From positions 744,001 to 808,000 of the forward strand of contig NZ_JAKWJP010000002.1 of assembly GCF_022761035.1 (NCBI RefSeq): a DNA stretch of 64,000 bases, read 5' to 3'. The notes under the pieces are model-generated. The model saw only the letters and a list, made by a program, of their open reading frames with translations, had not been told where the DNA came from and ran no database searches. Shown in pieces: positions 16,246-25,243 of this stretch (positions are counted from its first letter, which is position 1; each line of letters starts with the position of its first letter). This DNA is from Microbacterium sp. SS28 (lineage in GTDB: Bacteria; Actinomycetota; Actinomycetes; Actinomycetales; Microbacteriaceae). Made by a program: the position numbers and the translations under genes.

Positions 16246-17574
16246 TCAGACGTCGCGCGGCTGAACGCCCTCTCCCGCCGGGAAGCGGGCCTCGACGGCC
16301 TCGCCGTGCGCGGGGAGCCGCTCGGCGTCGGCCAGCGCGACGATCGCGGCGCTCACGGTGCGCAGCGCCTCACGGTCGTACTCGATGACCTGCTGGGGGC
16401 GCAGGAAGGTCGCCGAAGACAGCCCCGACGCATAGCGCGCCTGGCCGCCCGTCGGCAGGACGTGGTTGCTGCCCGCGAGGTAGTCGCCGAGACTCACGGG
16501 CGAGTACGAGCCGACGAAGACGGCGCCCGCGTGGACGAACTCCTCGGGCCGTGGGTCGGCGAGGTGCAGCTCGAGGTGCTCCGGCGCATACGCGTTGCTG
16601 AAGGCCGTCGCGACAGCGAGGTCGTCGACGAGGACGATCGCCGACTGCGGGCCGCGGAGCGACGCGGCGACGCGCTCGGCGTGGAGGGTCTGCGCGGCGC
16701 GACCCGCGGCGTGCGCCGCGACGGCCACGGCGAGGGGCGCCGAGTCCGTCACGAGAACGGCCGCCGCCTGCTCGTCGTGCTCGGCCTGGCTCACGAGGTC
16801 GGCGGCGACGAGGGCCGGGTCGGCGGTCTCGTCGGCGACGATGAGGATCTCGGTCGCGCCCGCCTCGGCGTCGGTGCCCACGAGCCCTGCGACGGCCCGC
16901 TTCGCCGCCGCGACGAAGTTGTTCCCGGGCCCCGTGACGACATCGACCGGCTCGAGTCCGATCGACGGCACGCCGTGGGCGAAGGCGCCGATCGCGCCCG
17001 CGCCGCCCATCGCATAGACCTCTTCGACGCCGAGCAGGGCCGCGGCGGCGAGGATGACGGGGTGCACGCGACCGTCGAAGGCGCTCTGCGGCGGTGAGGC
17101 GAGCGCGACCTCGCCGACGCCCGCGACCTGCGCCGGCACGACGTTCATGACGACGCTCGACGGATAGACGGCCTTGCCGCCGGGCACGTACACGCCCACG
17201 CGGCGAACCGGCTGCCACCGCTGTGCGACGCGCGCTCCGGGGCCGAGCTCCGTGACGGTCGGTGCGGGGATCTGCGCCGCCGAGGCCAGCCGCACCCGTT
17301 CGATCGCCTGCTCGAGCGCGGCGCGTACGCCGGGGTCGAGGTCGGCGAGTGCGTCGGCGAGGTGCTGAGCGGGGACGCGGATGTCGTGGCCTGCCACGCC
17401 GTCGAACCGCTCGGCCTGCGCGCGGAGCGCCGACTCGCCGTCCGCGGCGACATCGTGGACGATGGCGGCCGCGGCGGTCAGGGCCTCTTCGCGTGCCGCC
17501 GTCGCGCGCGGAACCGTCGCGAGCAGTTCGGCGGGAGAGAGCGTGCGGCCGCGGAGATCGATGGTGCGGAGCAT
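16246..17574 (-). CDS. hisD: Histidinol dehydrogenase
   Basis: Catalyses the last two oxidations from L-histidinol to L-histidine with NAD and zinc. The 442-residue protein contains the hallmark segments GPGNNFVAAAK, LIVADETADP, QAEHDEQAAAVLVT (Zn-binding Gln and His) and PTGGQARYASGLS, as well as the late GSNHVLPT. No other his gene is nearby, so it may be transcribed alone: TATCGT sits 6 nt before the ATG. It is followed by a 21-bp gap and nrdR. Confidence 0.97.
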   Translation of the reverse strand: MLRTIDLRGRTLSPAELLATVPRATAAREEALTAAAAIVHDVAADGESALRAQAERFDGVAGHDIRVPAQHLADALADLDPGVRAALEQAIERVRLASAAQIPAPTVTELGPGARVAQRWQPVRRVGVYVPGGKAVYPSSVVMNVVPAQVAGVGEVALASPPQSAFDGRVHPVILAAAALLGVEEVYAMGGAGAIGAFAHGVPSIGLEPVDVVTGPGNNFVAAAKRAVAGLVGTDAEAGATEILIVADETADPALVAADLVSQAEHDEQAAAVLVTDSAPLAVAVAAHAAGRAAQTLHAERVAASLRGPQSAIVLVDDLAVATAFSNAYAPEHLELHLADPRPEEFVHAGAVFVGSYSPVSLGDYLAGSNHVLPTGGQARYASGLSSATFLRPQQVIEYDREALRTVSAAIVALADAERLPAHGEAVEARFPAGEGVQPRDV

Positions 17575-17580
17575 CCCTTC

Positions 17581-17586
17581 ACGATA
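17581..17586 (-). promoter_or_regulatory. Predicted -10 element (TATCGT) of hisD, leaderless
   Basis: TATCGT ends 6 nt before the hisD ATG at 17574; an AAGGG in the gap is too close to the ATG to be a normal ribosome-binding site. Confidence 0.5.
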
Positions 17587-17616
17587 TCGTGCCCCGCGAC
17601 CCCGACCCGCCGCGTG

Positions 17617-18681
17617 CTAGCCGCGCGTGACGTCGTCGATGTCGTGGAGGTAGCCGATGCGGCCGTCTTCGTGGCGCACGACGAAGACCTCGCCGCGGTC
17701 CTCGATGACGAGCGCCCAGGCGTCCGGGCCGATGCGGAACAGCGGCGCACCCTGCTCGTCCACGACGTCGCGGCCCTCGGGCGCGAGGGCCCAGAACGCC
17801 TGCTGGCGCACCGGTGCGGGCTCGGGGTCGGGCTCGGGCACGGGCTCGACGGCGGGCGTCTCGTACACGGCGGTCTGCGGGGCCCACGACTGCTCGCCCG
17901 CCGGCTCGCCGGCGTAGGGCGACTCGTAGCCGGCCGTGCCGTAGTCGGCGGCGCCGTAGGGCGCTGCGTCGTACGGAGTCTGGCCGTAGGGGGCCTCGTA
18001 CGACGTGGACGGCTCGGTGGGGGCTGCCTCCGGCTCGGCGACGGGGCGCGGCTCGGGCGCGGGGCGCGGCGTGATGGCGCGCAGCGGGCGCGCATTGCGG
18101 TGCGCCGCCGCCTCGGGGCGGTGGCGGAAGTCGTCACCGATCCCCGGGATGAAGGGCGCGAAGACCGTCAGGACGACACCCGCGAGCATGAGGACGAACT
18201 CCAGCCACATGACCCAGGAGCGCACCCACGGGCCGCCGTCGGCGACGAAGGCGACGGTCTCCCAGATGTACGAGAGCCACACGACGGTCGAGACCGAGAA
18301 GGCGACGGAGGCGAACTGGTCGATCCCGAGCGATCCCACGCGGCGGATCCCCGTCGGGGAGAGCCGGCGCAGGACCAGGAGGAACACGGCGGCCGTGGGC
18401 ACGCCGATCGTGAGGATCCACGCCAGCCCGGAGGTCCACAGCGAGTCGAAGCGCAGGAGGCTCAGCGAGAAGAACGACGCGACGAAGGCAAGCACCCATA
18501 CGCCGAAGATCGCGACCTCGCGGATCGAGAAGGGACCGACGCCGTACTGCGGCGGGATCGCGTCGGCGCTGTCGCCGGAAGCGTCGTGCCCCCCTTGAGG
18601 CTCACCCGAGGTCGCAACCTCGGCGAGGGGTGCATTTTCGTCCAGCAGCTCGTCGGCCACGTCCATCCCTTTCCGCGCCAT
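17617..18681 (-). CDS. Membrane protein with four helices and a Tyr/Pro/Ala-rich cytoplasmic linker, function unknown
   Basis: About 354 residues. An acidic N-terminus of ~45 residues is followed by four membrane helices (about 48-72, 82-102, 117-139 and 148-172), then a low-complexity linker rich in Pro, Tyr, Ala and Glu with recurring APYG/YDAAPYG-like steps, and a compact C-terminal domain of ~60 residues ending in YLHDIDDVTRG. I recognise no family. The C-terminal piece alternates hydrophobic residues like a small beta domain. The start is ambiguous: ATG at 18681, ATG at 18666, or GTG at 18660, which has the best-spaced AAAGGG. It lies between dnaE and hisD. Confidence 0.75.
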   Translation of the reverse strand: MARKGMDVADELLDENAPLAEVATSGEPQGGHDASGDSADAIPPQYGVGPFSIREVAIFGVWVLAFVASFFSLSLLRFDSLWTSGLAWILTIGVPTAAVFLLVLRRLSPTGIRRVGSLGIDQFASVAFSVSTVVWLSYIWETVAFVADGGPWVRSWVMWLEFVLMLAGVVLTVFAPFIPGIGDDFRHRPEAAAHRNARPLRAITPRPAPEPRPVAEPEAAPTEPSTSYEAPYGQTPYDAAPYGAADYGTAGYESPYAGEPAGEQSWAPQTAVYETPAVEPVPEPDPEPAPVRQQAFWALAPEGRDVVDEQGAPLFRIGPDAWALVIEDRGEVFVVRHEDGRIGYLHDIDDVTRG

Positions 18682-18760
18682 GCCCCGGCGCAACGTCCCC
18701 CGATACTACCCGCGACCCGTGAGACCGGGATGAGGAACCGCCCGCGTCTGCCCGACCCGA

Positions 18761-21700
18761 TCAGCCGAGGCACTGCGGGCCGAGGAGGCCCTTGAGCTCG
18801 CCGTAGAGGTCCGCAGTGATCGCGACATGATGAGGGATCTCGAAGACCTTCGCGACCGAACCCGAATGCAGCTTGAGCGTGACCTCGGTGTCGCCGCGAT
18901 GGCGCTCGAGCGTCTGCAGCAGCTCGCCGATGACGCTCTCGTTCGCACGCCGCTCGGGCACCACGAGAACGAGCGTCCCGGACTCCTCGAGCGGGCCCAG
19001 GTCGGGGACGAACGCCGACTGCGCGTGGAGATTCAGCCCGTCGTCGCGTCGCGAGACGCGACCGCGGACGACGAGGATCGAGTCGGCCTGCAGCATCGAC
19101 GCGAACTCGGTGTAGGTCTTGCCCATGAACATGACGGTGACCTCGCCGTCGAAATCCTCGACGGTGATCATGCCGTAGGGGTTTCCGCTCGCCTTCGCGA
19201 CGCGGTGCTGGACGCTCGTCACGAGCCCCGCGACCGTCACCTGATCGCCGTCCCCGACGTCCTCCGAGGCGAGCAGGTCGTGGATGCTCGTCGAAGCGTG
19301 CTTCGCGAGCGGGATCTCGAGGCCCGCGAGGGGATGGTCGGAGACGTAGAGGCCCAGCATCTCGCGCTCGAATGCGAGCTTGTCCTTCTTCGTCCACTCC
19401 GGCCGCTCGGGGACCTTGGCCGGCATGATCTCCTCGGCCTCGTCGTAGAGGCTGTCGAAGTCGAAGCCGATCGCGCCCGTCGCAGCCTTGCGCTTGGTCT
19501 CGACAGCCGCCTCGGTCGCGTCCTCGTGGATCTCCATGAGGGCGCGCCTGGTCGAGCCGAGCGAATCGAACGCGCCTGCCTTGATGAGCGACTCGACGGT
19601 GCGCTTGTTCGCGACGTGCAGCGGCACCTTCGTGAGGAAGTCGTGGAAGCTCACGAAGCTGTCGTCCTGGCGCGCCGCGACGATCCCGTCGACGACGTTG
19701 GCCCCGACGTTGCGCACGGCGCCGAGCCCGAAGCGGATGTCTTCGCCGACGGCCGCGAAGTACCGGATCGAGTGTCCGACGTCCGGCGGGAGCACCTTGA
19801 TGCCCATGCGGCGGCACTCGTTGAGGTAGACCGCCATCTTGTCCTTCGAGTCGCCGACGCTCGTCAGGAGCGCCGCCATGTACTCGGCGGGATAGTGGGC
19901 CTTGAGGTACGCGGTCCAGTAGGAGACGAGCCCGTACGCCGCGGAGTGCGCCTTGTTGAAGGCGTAGTCCGAGAACGGCAGCAGGATCTCCCACAGCTTC
20001 TCGACCGCGGCATCCGTGTAGCCGTTCGCGTGCATGCCGGCCTGGAAGCCCTCGAACTGCTTGTCGAGCTCGGACTTCTTCTTCTTGCCCATCGCGCGGC
20101 GGAGGATGTCGGCCTGACCGAGGCTGAAGCCGGCGACGCGCTGCGCGATCGCCATGACCTGCTCCTGATAGATGATCAGGCCGTAGCTCGTGTCGAGGAT
20201 CTCGGCGAGCGACTCGCGGAACTCCTCGTGGATCGGCGTGATCTCCTGCTGGCCGTTCTTGCGCAGCGCGTAGTTGATGTGCGAGTTCGCGCCCATGGGG
20301 CCCGGGCGGTACAGCGCGATGACGGCCGAGATGTCTTCGAAGTTGTCGGGCCGCATGAGCCGCAGGAGCGAGCGCATCGGACCGCCGTCGAGCTGGAACA
20401 CGCCGAGCGTGTCGCCGCGCGAGAGCAGCTCGTACGCGGCCGCGTCGTCGAGCTCGAGGTCCTCGAGCACGAGCGGCACGCCGCGGTTGGCTGCGATGTT
20501 GTCGAGCGCGTCGTTGATGATCGTGAGGTTGCGCAGCCCCAGGAAGTCCATCTTGATGAGGCCGAGCGACTCGCACGACGGGTAGTCGAACTGCGTGACG
20601 ATCTGGCCATCCTGCTCGCGGCGCATGATCGGGATGATGTCGATGAGCGGCTCGCTCGACATGATGACGCCGGCGGCGTGCACGCCCCACTGGCGCTTCA
20701 TGTTCTCGAGCCCCACCGCCGTGTCGAAGACGGTCTTGGCCTCGGCATCCGTCTCGATGAGCGCGCGGAATTCGGAGGCCTCCTTGTAGCGAGGATGCTG
20801 CGAGTCGAACATGCCCTCGAGCGGCATGTCCTTGCCCATGACGGCGGGAGGCATCGCCTTTGTGAGCTTCTCCCCCATGCTGAAGGGGAATCCGAGGACG
20901 CGTCCGGCGTCCTTCAACGCCTGCTTCGCCTTGATCGTGCCGTACGTCACGATCTGCGCGACGCGCTCGTCGCCGTACTTCTCGGTGACGTACTGGATCA
21001 CCTCCCCGCGGCGACGGTCGTCGAAGTCGACGTCGAAGTCGGGCATCGAGACGCGGTCGGGGTTGAGGAAGCGCTCGAAGATGAGGCCGTGCTGCAGGGG
21101 ATCGAGATCCGTGATCTGCATCGCGTATGCCGCCATCGAGCCCGCGCCCGATCCGCGGCCGGGGCCCACGCGGATGCCGTTGCGCTTGGCCCAGTTGATG
21201 AAGTCGGCGACGACGAGGAAGTAGCCGGGGAAGCCCATCTGGACGATGACGCCCGTCTCGTACTCCGCCTGCGTGCGCACGGCGTCGGGGATGCCGCCCG
21301 GGTACCGGACGTGCAGGCCGTTCTCGACCTCCTTGACGAACCAGGACTCCTCGGTCTCGCCGTCGGGCACGGGGAAGCGCGGCATGTAGTTCGCGCTCGT
21401 GTCGAACGCGACGTCGCAGCGCTCCGCGATGAGCAGGGTGTTGTCGCACGCCTCGGGGTGGTCGCGGAAGATCTGCCGCATCTCCGCGGGCGTCTTGACG
21501 TAGTAGCCGTCGCCGTCGAACTTGAACCGCTTGGGGTCGTCGAGCGTCGACCCGGACTGCACGCAGAGCAGCGCCGCGTGGCTGCTCGCGTCGTGCTGAT
21601 GCGTGTAGTGCAGGTCGTTCGTCGCGACGAGCGGGATGCTGAGGTCTTTCGAGATCTGAAGGAGGTCGCTCATGATCCGCCGCTCGATCGAGAGGCCGTG

Positions 21701-22279
21701 GTCCATGATCTCGGCGAAGTAGTTCTCTTTGCCGAAGATGTCCTGGAACTCGGCCGCCGCTGCGCGGGCCGCGTCGTACTGGCCGAGCCGCAGGCGCGTC
21801 TGGACCTCGCCCGACGGGCACCCCGTCGTCGCGATGAGCCCCTTGCTGTACTTCTGCAGCAGCTCGCGGTCCATGCGCGGCTTGAAGTAGTAGCCCTCCA
21901 TGCTCGCGAGCGACGAGAGGCGGAAGAGGTTGTGCATGCCGCCCGTCGTCTGCGACAGCAGCGTCATGTGCGTGTACGCGCCCGAGCCCGACACGTCGTC
22001 GTCGTTCTGCTCGGGCGTGCCCCAGCGCACGCGCGCCTTGTCGGCGCGATGCGTTCCCGGCGTGACGTACGCCTCGATGCCGATGATCGGCTTGATGCCG
22101 GCTTCCTTCGCCGTCTTGTAGAACTCGAAGGCCGCGAAGGTGTTGCCGTGGTCGGTGACGGCGATCGCCGGCATCTCGAGCCGCAGCGCCTCCTGCACCA
22201 TGGGCCCGATGCGGGCCGCCCCGTCGAGCATCGAGTACTCGCTGTGCACGTGCAGGTGAACGAAGGAGTCGGATGCCAC
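18761..22279 (-). CDS. dnaE: DNA polymerase III alpha subunit (replicative)
   Basis: Main replicative polymerase, family C. The 1172 residues contain the N-terminal PHP domain (HLHVHSEYSMLDG; intact PHP motifs suggest a metal site), the palm motif PDFDVDFDDR with catalytic aspartates, GPGRGSGAGS before it, the fingers, tandem HhH and a C-terminal OB fold (VTVAGLVTSVQ). The third catalytic Asp is in the LIKMDFLGLRNL region. The start is the second of two adjacent GTG codons: TAGACT ends 6 nt before GTG 22279 but only 3 nt before GTG 22282. The housekeeping DnaE1 identity is supported by its chromosomal position near lspA-rluD, as in Mycobacterium. Confidence 0.97.
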   Translation of the reverse strand: MASDSFVHLHVHSEYSMLDGAARIGPMVQEALRLEMPAIAVTDHGNTFAAFEFYKTAKEAGIKPIIGIEAYVTPGTHRADKARVRWGTPEQNDDDVSGSGAYTHMTLLSQTTGGMHNLFRLSSLASMEGYYFKPRMDRELLQKYSKGLIATTGCPSGEVQTRLRLGQYDAARAAAAEFQDIFGKENYFAEIMDHGLSIERRIMSDLLQISKDLSIPLVATNDLHYTHQHDASSHAALLCVQSGSTLDDPKRFKFDGDGYYVKTPAEMRQIFRDHPEACDNTLLIAERCDVAFDTSANYMPRFPVPDGETEESWFVKEVENGLHVRYPGGIPDAVRTQAEYETGVIVQMGFPGYFLVVADFINWAKRNGIRVGPGRGSGAGSMAAYAMQITDLDPLQHGLIFERFLNPDRVSMPDFDVDFDDRRRGEVIQYVTEKYGDERVAQIVTYGTIKAKQALKDAGRVLGFPFSMGEKLTKAMPPAVMGKDMPLEGMFDSQHPRYKEASEFRALIETDAEAKTVFDTAVGLENMKRQWGVHAAGVIMSSEPLIDIIPIMRREQDGQIVTQFDYPSCESLGLIKMDFLGLRNLTIINDALDNIAANRGVPLVLEDLELDDAAAYELLSRGDTLGVFQLDGGPMRSLLRLMRPDNFEDISAVIALYRPGPMGANSHINYALRKNGQQEITPIHEEFRESLAEILDTSYGLIIYQEQVMAIAQRVAGFSLGQADILRRAMGKKKKSELDKQFEGFQAGMHANGYTDAAVEKLWEILLPFSDYAFNKAHSAAYGLVSYWTAYLKAHYPAEYMAALLTSVGDSKDKMAVYLNECRRMGIKVLPPDVGHSIRYFAAVGEDIRFGLGAVRNVGANVVDGIVAARQDDSFVSFHDFLTKVPLHVANKRTVESLIKAGAFDSLGSTRRALMEIHEDATEAAVETKRKAATGAIGFDFDSLYDEAEEIMPAKVPERPEWTKKDKLAFEREMLGLYVSDHPLAGLEIPLAKHASTSIHDLLASEDVGDGDQVTVAGLVTSVQHRVAKASGNPYGMITVEDFDGEVTVMFMGKTYTEFASMLQADSILVVRGRVSRRDDGLNLHAQSAFVPDLGPLEESGTLVLVVPERRANESVIGELLQTLERHRGDTEVTLKLHSGSVAKVFEIPHHVAITADLYGELKGLLGPQCLG

Positions 22280-22285
22280 CACCCG

Positions 22286-22291
22286 AGTCTA
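22286..22291 (-). promoter_or_regulatory. Predicted -10 element (TAGACT) of dnaE, leaderless
   Basis: TAGACT ends 6 nt before GTG 22279 and so decides between two adjacent GTG codons. No Shine-Dalgarno sequence is present. Confidence 0.5.
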
Positions 22292-22332
22292 CGAAGGCCG
22301 CCGACATCCCGGCGCCGTGCACGCGGAGATGA

Positions 22333-24033
22333 TCAGGAGTCGTCGCGGCGCAGCAGCGCGTCGCGCACTTCGCGGCGCATGACCTTGCCGATGAGCGATC
22401 GCGGCAGCTCGTCGAATTCCACGACGGCGCGCGGCACCTTGTAGGCGGCCAGGTGGGCGCGGCTCCCCTCGCGGATGCGCTTCGCGTCGAACGTCGCGCC
22501 CTCGCGCATCACGACCGCCGCCGTCACCGTCTCGCCGCCGTCCCGGCGCGGCACGCCCACGACCGCCGCGTCCTGCACGTCGGGGTCCAGCAGCAGCGCG
22601 CCCTCGACCTCGCTCGGGCTGACGTTGAACCCGCCGCTGATGATGAGCTCCTTGACGCGGTCGACGACCGTCACGAATCCGTCGGCGGTCACCGTCACGA
22701 TGTCGCCCGTCCGCAGCCAGCCGCCCTCGAGGAGCGTCCGCGCCGTCTCGTCGGGCTGGTTCCAGTACCCCTGGAACACCTGGGGTCCGCGCACGAGCAG
22801 CTCCCCCGCCTCGCCGAGCGCGAGATCGGTCTGCGGATCATCCGGGTCGACGACGCGGATCTCGGTGCTGGGGAACGGCACGCCGACCGTCCCGGTGCGC
22901 CGCAGGGGCCCCATCGGGTTGCCGACGCTGATCGGCGAGGACTCCGTCATGCCGTAGCCCTCGACGAGGATGCCGCCCGTCGCCTTCTCCCAGCGCTCGA
23001 CTGTCGCGGCCGGAAGTGCCATCGCGCCCGAGATCGCGTTCCGGAGGCTCGTCAGCGCGACGCCCTCGCGGGCAGTCGCCCGGGCGAGCGCGTCGTAGAT
23101 CGGGGGCACGGCGGGCAGGAAGGTCGGCGGCGTGCGGCGGATCGCGGTGAGCGTCATGCCGACGTCGAAGGTCGGGAACAGCACGATGAGCGCCCCGACG
23201 GAGATCGCCGTCGTCATGCACAGCGTCAGGCCGTAGGCGTGGAAGAGCGGCAGCACGGCGTAGAAGACCTCGTCGCCGGGGCGCAGGTCCGGCACCCACG
23301 CGGCGGACTGCGCGGCGTTCGAGCGCAGGTTGCGGTGCGTCAGGATCGCCCCCTTGGGCGCCCCCGTCGTGCCGCTCGTGAACTGCAGCACCGCGATGTC
23401 GTCGAGTCCCGGTGCGGGCACGCGCCGCCCGAGCCTGCCCGCGTCGGCGACGCGCGACCACGGCACGATGCCTTTGGCGCGCGGCTTGGCGGTGATGGCG
23501 GCGCGCGACTCGCGCGCTCTGCGCACGGGAAGGCGCAGCATGAGGCGCGTGCGCCACGGCATCGCATCAGGGAGCGTCACGGCGACGATGTGCGCGGGAC
23601 GGATGTCGGAGGGGAAGTCCGCGACGGTGTCGGCGACGGCATCCCATACGATCGCGACAGTCGCGTGGTGCACCTCGAACTGGTGGCGCAGCTCGCGCGC
23701 CGTGTAGCGGGGATTGTGCTCGACGACGATCGCGCCGAGCCGTTGCGCCGCGTAGAACGCCACGACGTGCTGCGGGCAGTTGGGGAGGATGATCGCGACG
23801 CGATCGCCCGCGCGCACGCCGAGTCTGCGGAGACCGGATGCCGCGCGCTCCACCTGCTCGCCGAGCTGGGCGTAGGTCGTCCGGGCACCGAAGAACTCGA
23901 GCGCGGGTCGCTTCGGGTAGCGCACGACCGCGTCGTCGAGCATGTCGACGAGCGTCTGCGTGACGGGTTCGATCTCGCCGGGGACGCCGTCGGCATAGGA
24001 GGCGAGCCAGGGACGGTCGGCGAGGGGGTCCAT
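22333..24033 (-). CDS. AMP-dependent acyl-CoA synthetase (long-chain fatty-acid-CoA ligase-like)
   Basis: Adenylate-forming enzyme of 566 residues, likely activating a fatty or related carboxylic acid to its CoA thioester. Motifs: P-loop-like FTSGTTGAPKGAILTH, the middle motif LPLFHAYGLT, GYGMTESSP, the hinge region GWLRTGDIVT with FVTVVDRVKELI, and a C-terminal GKVMRRE with the catalytic Lys. The ATG at 24033 is preceded by TACGCT and a 6-nt gap, and upstream sequence is not protein-like. It is divergent from the VKOR gene. Substrate chain length cannot be read from sequence. Confidence 0.92.
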   Translation of the reverse strand: MDPLADRPWLASYADGVPGEIEPVTQTLVDMLDDAVVRYPKRPALEFFGARTTYAQLGEQVERAASGLRRLGVRAGDRVAIILPNCPQHVVAFYAAQRLGAIVVEHNPRYTARELRHQFEVHHATVAIVWDAVADTVADFPSDIRPAHIVAVTLPDAMPWRTRLMLRLPVRRARESRAAITAKPRAKGIVPWSRVADAGRLGRRVPAPGLDDIAVLQFTSGTTGAPKGAILTHRNLRSNAAQSAAWVPDLRPGDEVFYAVLPLFHAYGLTLCMTTAISVGALIVLFPTFDVGMTLTAIRRTPPTFLPAVPPIYDALARATAREGVALTSLRNAISGAMALPAATVERWEKATGGILVEGYGMTESSPISVGNPMGPLRRTGTVGVPFPSTEIRVVDPDDPQTDLALGEAGELLVRGPQVFQGYWNQPDETARTLLEGGWLRTGDIVTVTADGFVTVVDRVKELIISGGFNVSPSEVEGALLLDPDVQDAAVVGVPRRDGGETVTAAVVMREGATFDAKRIREGSRAHLAAYKVPRAVVEFDELPRSLIGKVMRREVRDALLRRDDS

Positions 24034-24039
24034 GCGCCC

Positions 24040-24045
24040 AGCGTA
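24040..24045 (-). promoter_or_regulatory. Predicted -10 element (TACGCT) of the acyl-CoA synthetase gene, leaderless
   Basis: TACGCT ends 6 nt before ATG 24033. It lies about 50 bp from the divergent VKOR promoter. Confidence 0.45.
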
Positions 24046-24093
24046 GGTGGGTTTTTCACGGGCGACACGACCCTGCACGAGCGGGGCACGCGG

Positions 24094-24099
24094 CAGAAT
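24094..24099 (+). promoter_or_regulatory. Predicted -10 element (CAGAAT) of the VKOR gene, leaderless
   Basis: CAGAAT ends 6 nt before ATG 24106; no Shine-Dalgarno sequence intervenes. Confidence 0.4.
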
Positions 24100-24105
24100 G
24101 TGCGC

Positions 24106-24726
24106 ATGGCCGATCCCGCAGCATCCTCGCCCGCTGTACGCCTGTTCCTGCCGCCGCGCGGGCTCGCCGTGTTCTGGATCGTCGCGTCCGTCCTCGGCGG
24201 CGTCGTCGCGTTCCTGCTCTACCTCGAGTACATCGGGCAGCTGCGCGGCACGGATCCGATCATCTCGTGCAGCATCTCGGTCATCGTGACGTGCGGCCCG
24301 AATCTGCTCTCGCCGGGCGGCAATCTCCTGGGCTTCTCGAACTCGATCCTCGGCATCGTCCTGTTCTGCGGACCGCTCTACGCCGCGATGAGCGCCTTTG
24401 CCGCCCCCGGCGGACTGCGGGCCTGGTACTGGCGCGTGTTCACGGCGTTCGTGACGGGGGCGTTCCTGCTCGTGCACTTCTTCGCGTGGCGCAGCGTCTT
24501 CGAGTACGGGTCGCTGTGCCCGTGGTGCATGGTCGTGTGGCTCGTGACGATCCCGCTGTTCTGGTTCACGCTCGGCTGGGGCCTGCGGGACGGCCTGTTC
24601 GGCGAGGGCGCGCGCAGATTCGGCGCTCGGCTGTACTCATGGGCACTGCTCGTGACCGTCGTGGACTACGCGATCATCGCGATCGCCGCGCAGGTGCGCC
24701 TCGACGTGCTCGGCTCGCTGTTCTGA
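24106..24726 (+). CDS. Vitamin K epoxide reductase (VKOR) family membrane protein
   Basis: A 206-residue integral membrane protein of the VKOR fold, which in bacteria reoxidises a DsbA-like partner and passes electrons to quinone. The four functional cysteines are visible: the loop pair C55 and C63 (SCSISVIVTCG) and the active-site CPWC at residues 138-141. Five hydrophobic segments follow an N-terminal soluble stretch. In actinobacteria VKOR normally replaces DsbB. No DsbA-like or thioredoxin-like gene is adjacent, so the partner must be encoded elsewhere. It is followed after 21 bp by the NUDIX gene, which appears to have its own promoter. Confidence 0.93.
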   Translation: MADPAASSPAVRLFLPPRGLAVFWIVASVLGGVVAFLLYLEYIGQLRGTDPIISCSISVIVTCGPNLLSPGGNLLGFSNSILGIVLFCGPLYAAMSAFAAPGGLRAWYWRVFTAFVTGAFLLVHFFAWRSVFEYGSLCPWCMVVWLVTIPLFWFTLGWGLRDGLFGEGARRFGARLYSWALLVTVVDYAIIAIAAQVRLDVLGSLF

Positions 24727-24734
24727 CCCGGCCA

Positions 24735-24740
24735 TAGGCT
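24735..24740 (+). promoter_or_regulatory. Predicted -10 element (TAGGCT) of the NUDIX gene, leaderless
   Basis: TAGGCT ends 7 nt before ATG 24748, in the 21-bp gap after the VKOR stop, and suggests separate transcription. Confidence 0.5.
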
Positions 24741-24747
24741 GGACGGC

Positions 24748-25227
24748 ATGGCCACTCCCGATTTCGTCCTCGAGCTGCGCCGCCACGTCGGGACGATGCC
24801 TCTGCCGCTCTCGGGCGTGACCGCCGTCATCGTGCGCGGCCGGCAGGTGCTCCTGGGGCGCCGCAGCGACAACGGCCACCTGACGCCCGTCACGGGGATC
24901 GTCGACCCGGGTGAGGAGCCCGCGGATGCCGCAGCCCGCGAGGCCCTCGAAGAGGCCGGCGTCGTCATCCGCGTCGATCGCCTCGCGTGGGTGCACCAGA
25001 TCCCCCGCGTCACGTACGACAACGGCGACCAGAGCGACTATCTCGATCTGACGTTCCGCTGCACCTGGCTCTCGGGCGAGCCGTTCCCCGTCGACGGCGA
25101 GATGACCGACGTCGGCTGGTACGACCTTGCGACCCTCGGCGACCTGGGGATCGGCGACGACATGACGGCCCGGATCGCGGCGGCACTCTCGCCCGACGCG
25201 GCGGCGCGCTTCGAGGGCGGTCGCTGA
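24748..25227 (+). CDS. NUDIX-family hydrolase
   Basis: A 159-residue single-domain NUDIX hydrolase, cleaving a nucleoside diphosphate linked to another moiety. The NUDIX box spans about residues 50-71, with G at 50, E at the expected place and REALEEAG at the end, so the catalytic glutamates are intact. VRGRQVLLGRRS precedes it as the usual first strand. The substrate cannot be assigned. It is convergent with the deacetylase remnant. Confidence 0.9.
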   Translation: MATPDFVLELRRHVGTMPLPLSGVTAVIVRGRQVLLGRRSDNGHLTPVTGIVDPGEEPADAAAREALEEAGVVIRVDRLAWVHQIPRVTYDNGDQSDYLDLTFRCTWLSGEPFPVDGEMTDVGWYDLATLGDLGIGDDMTARIAAALSPDAAARFEGGR

Positions 25228-25243
25228 CCCGGCCCCCGTCTCG

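Noticed and set aside
18827..22444. A very long open frame antisense to dnaE (about 1200 codons)
   Set aside because: High-GC codon bias keeps the antisense frame open; the translation is Arg/Asp/Glu-rich low-complexity with no domain, while dnaE has every family motif.
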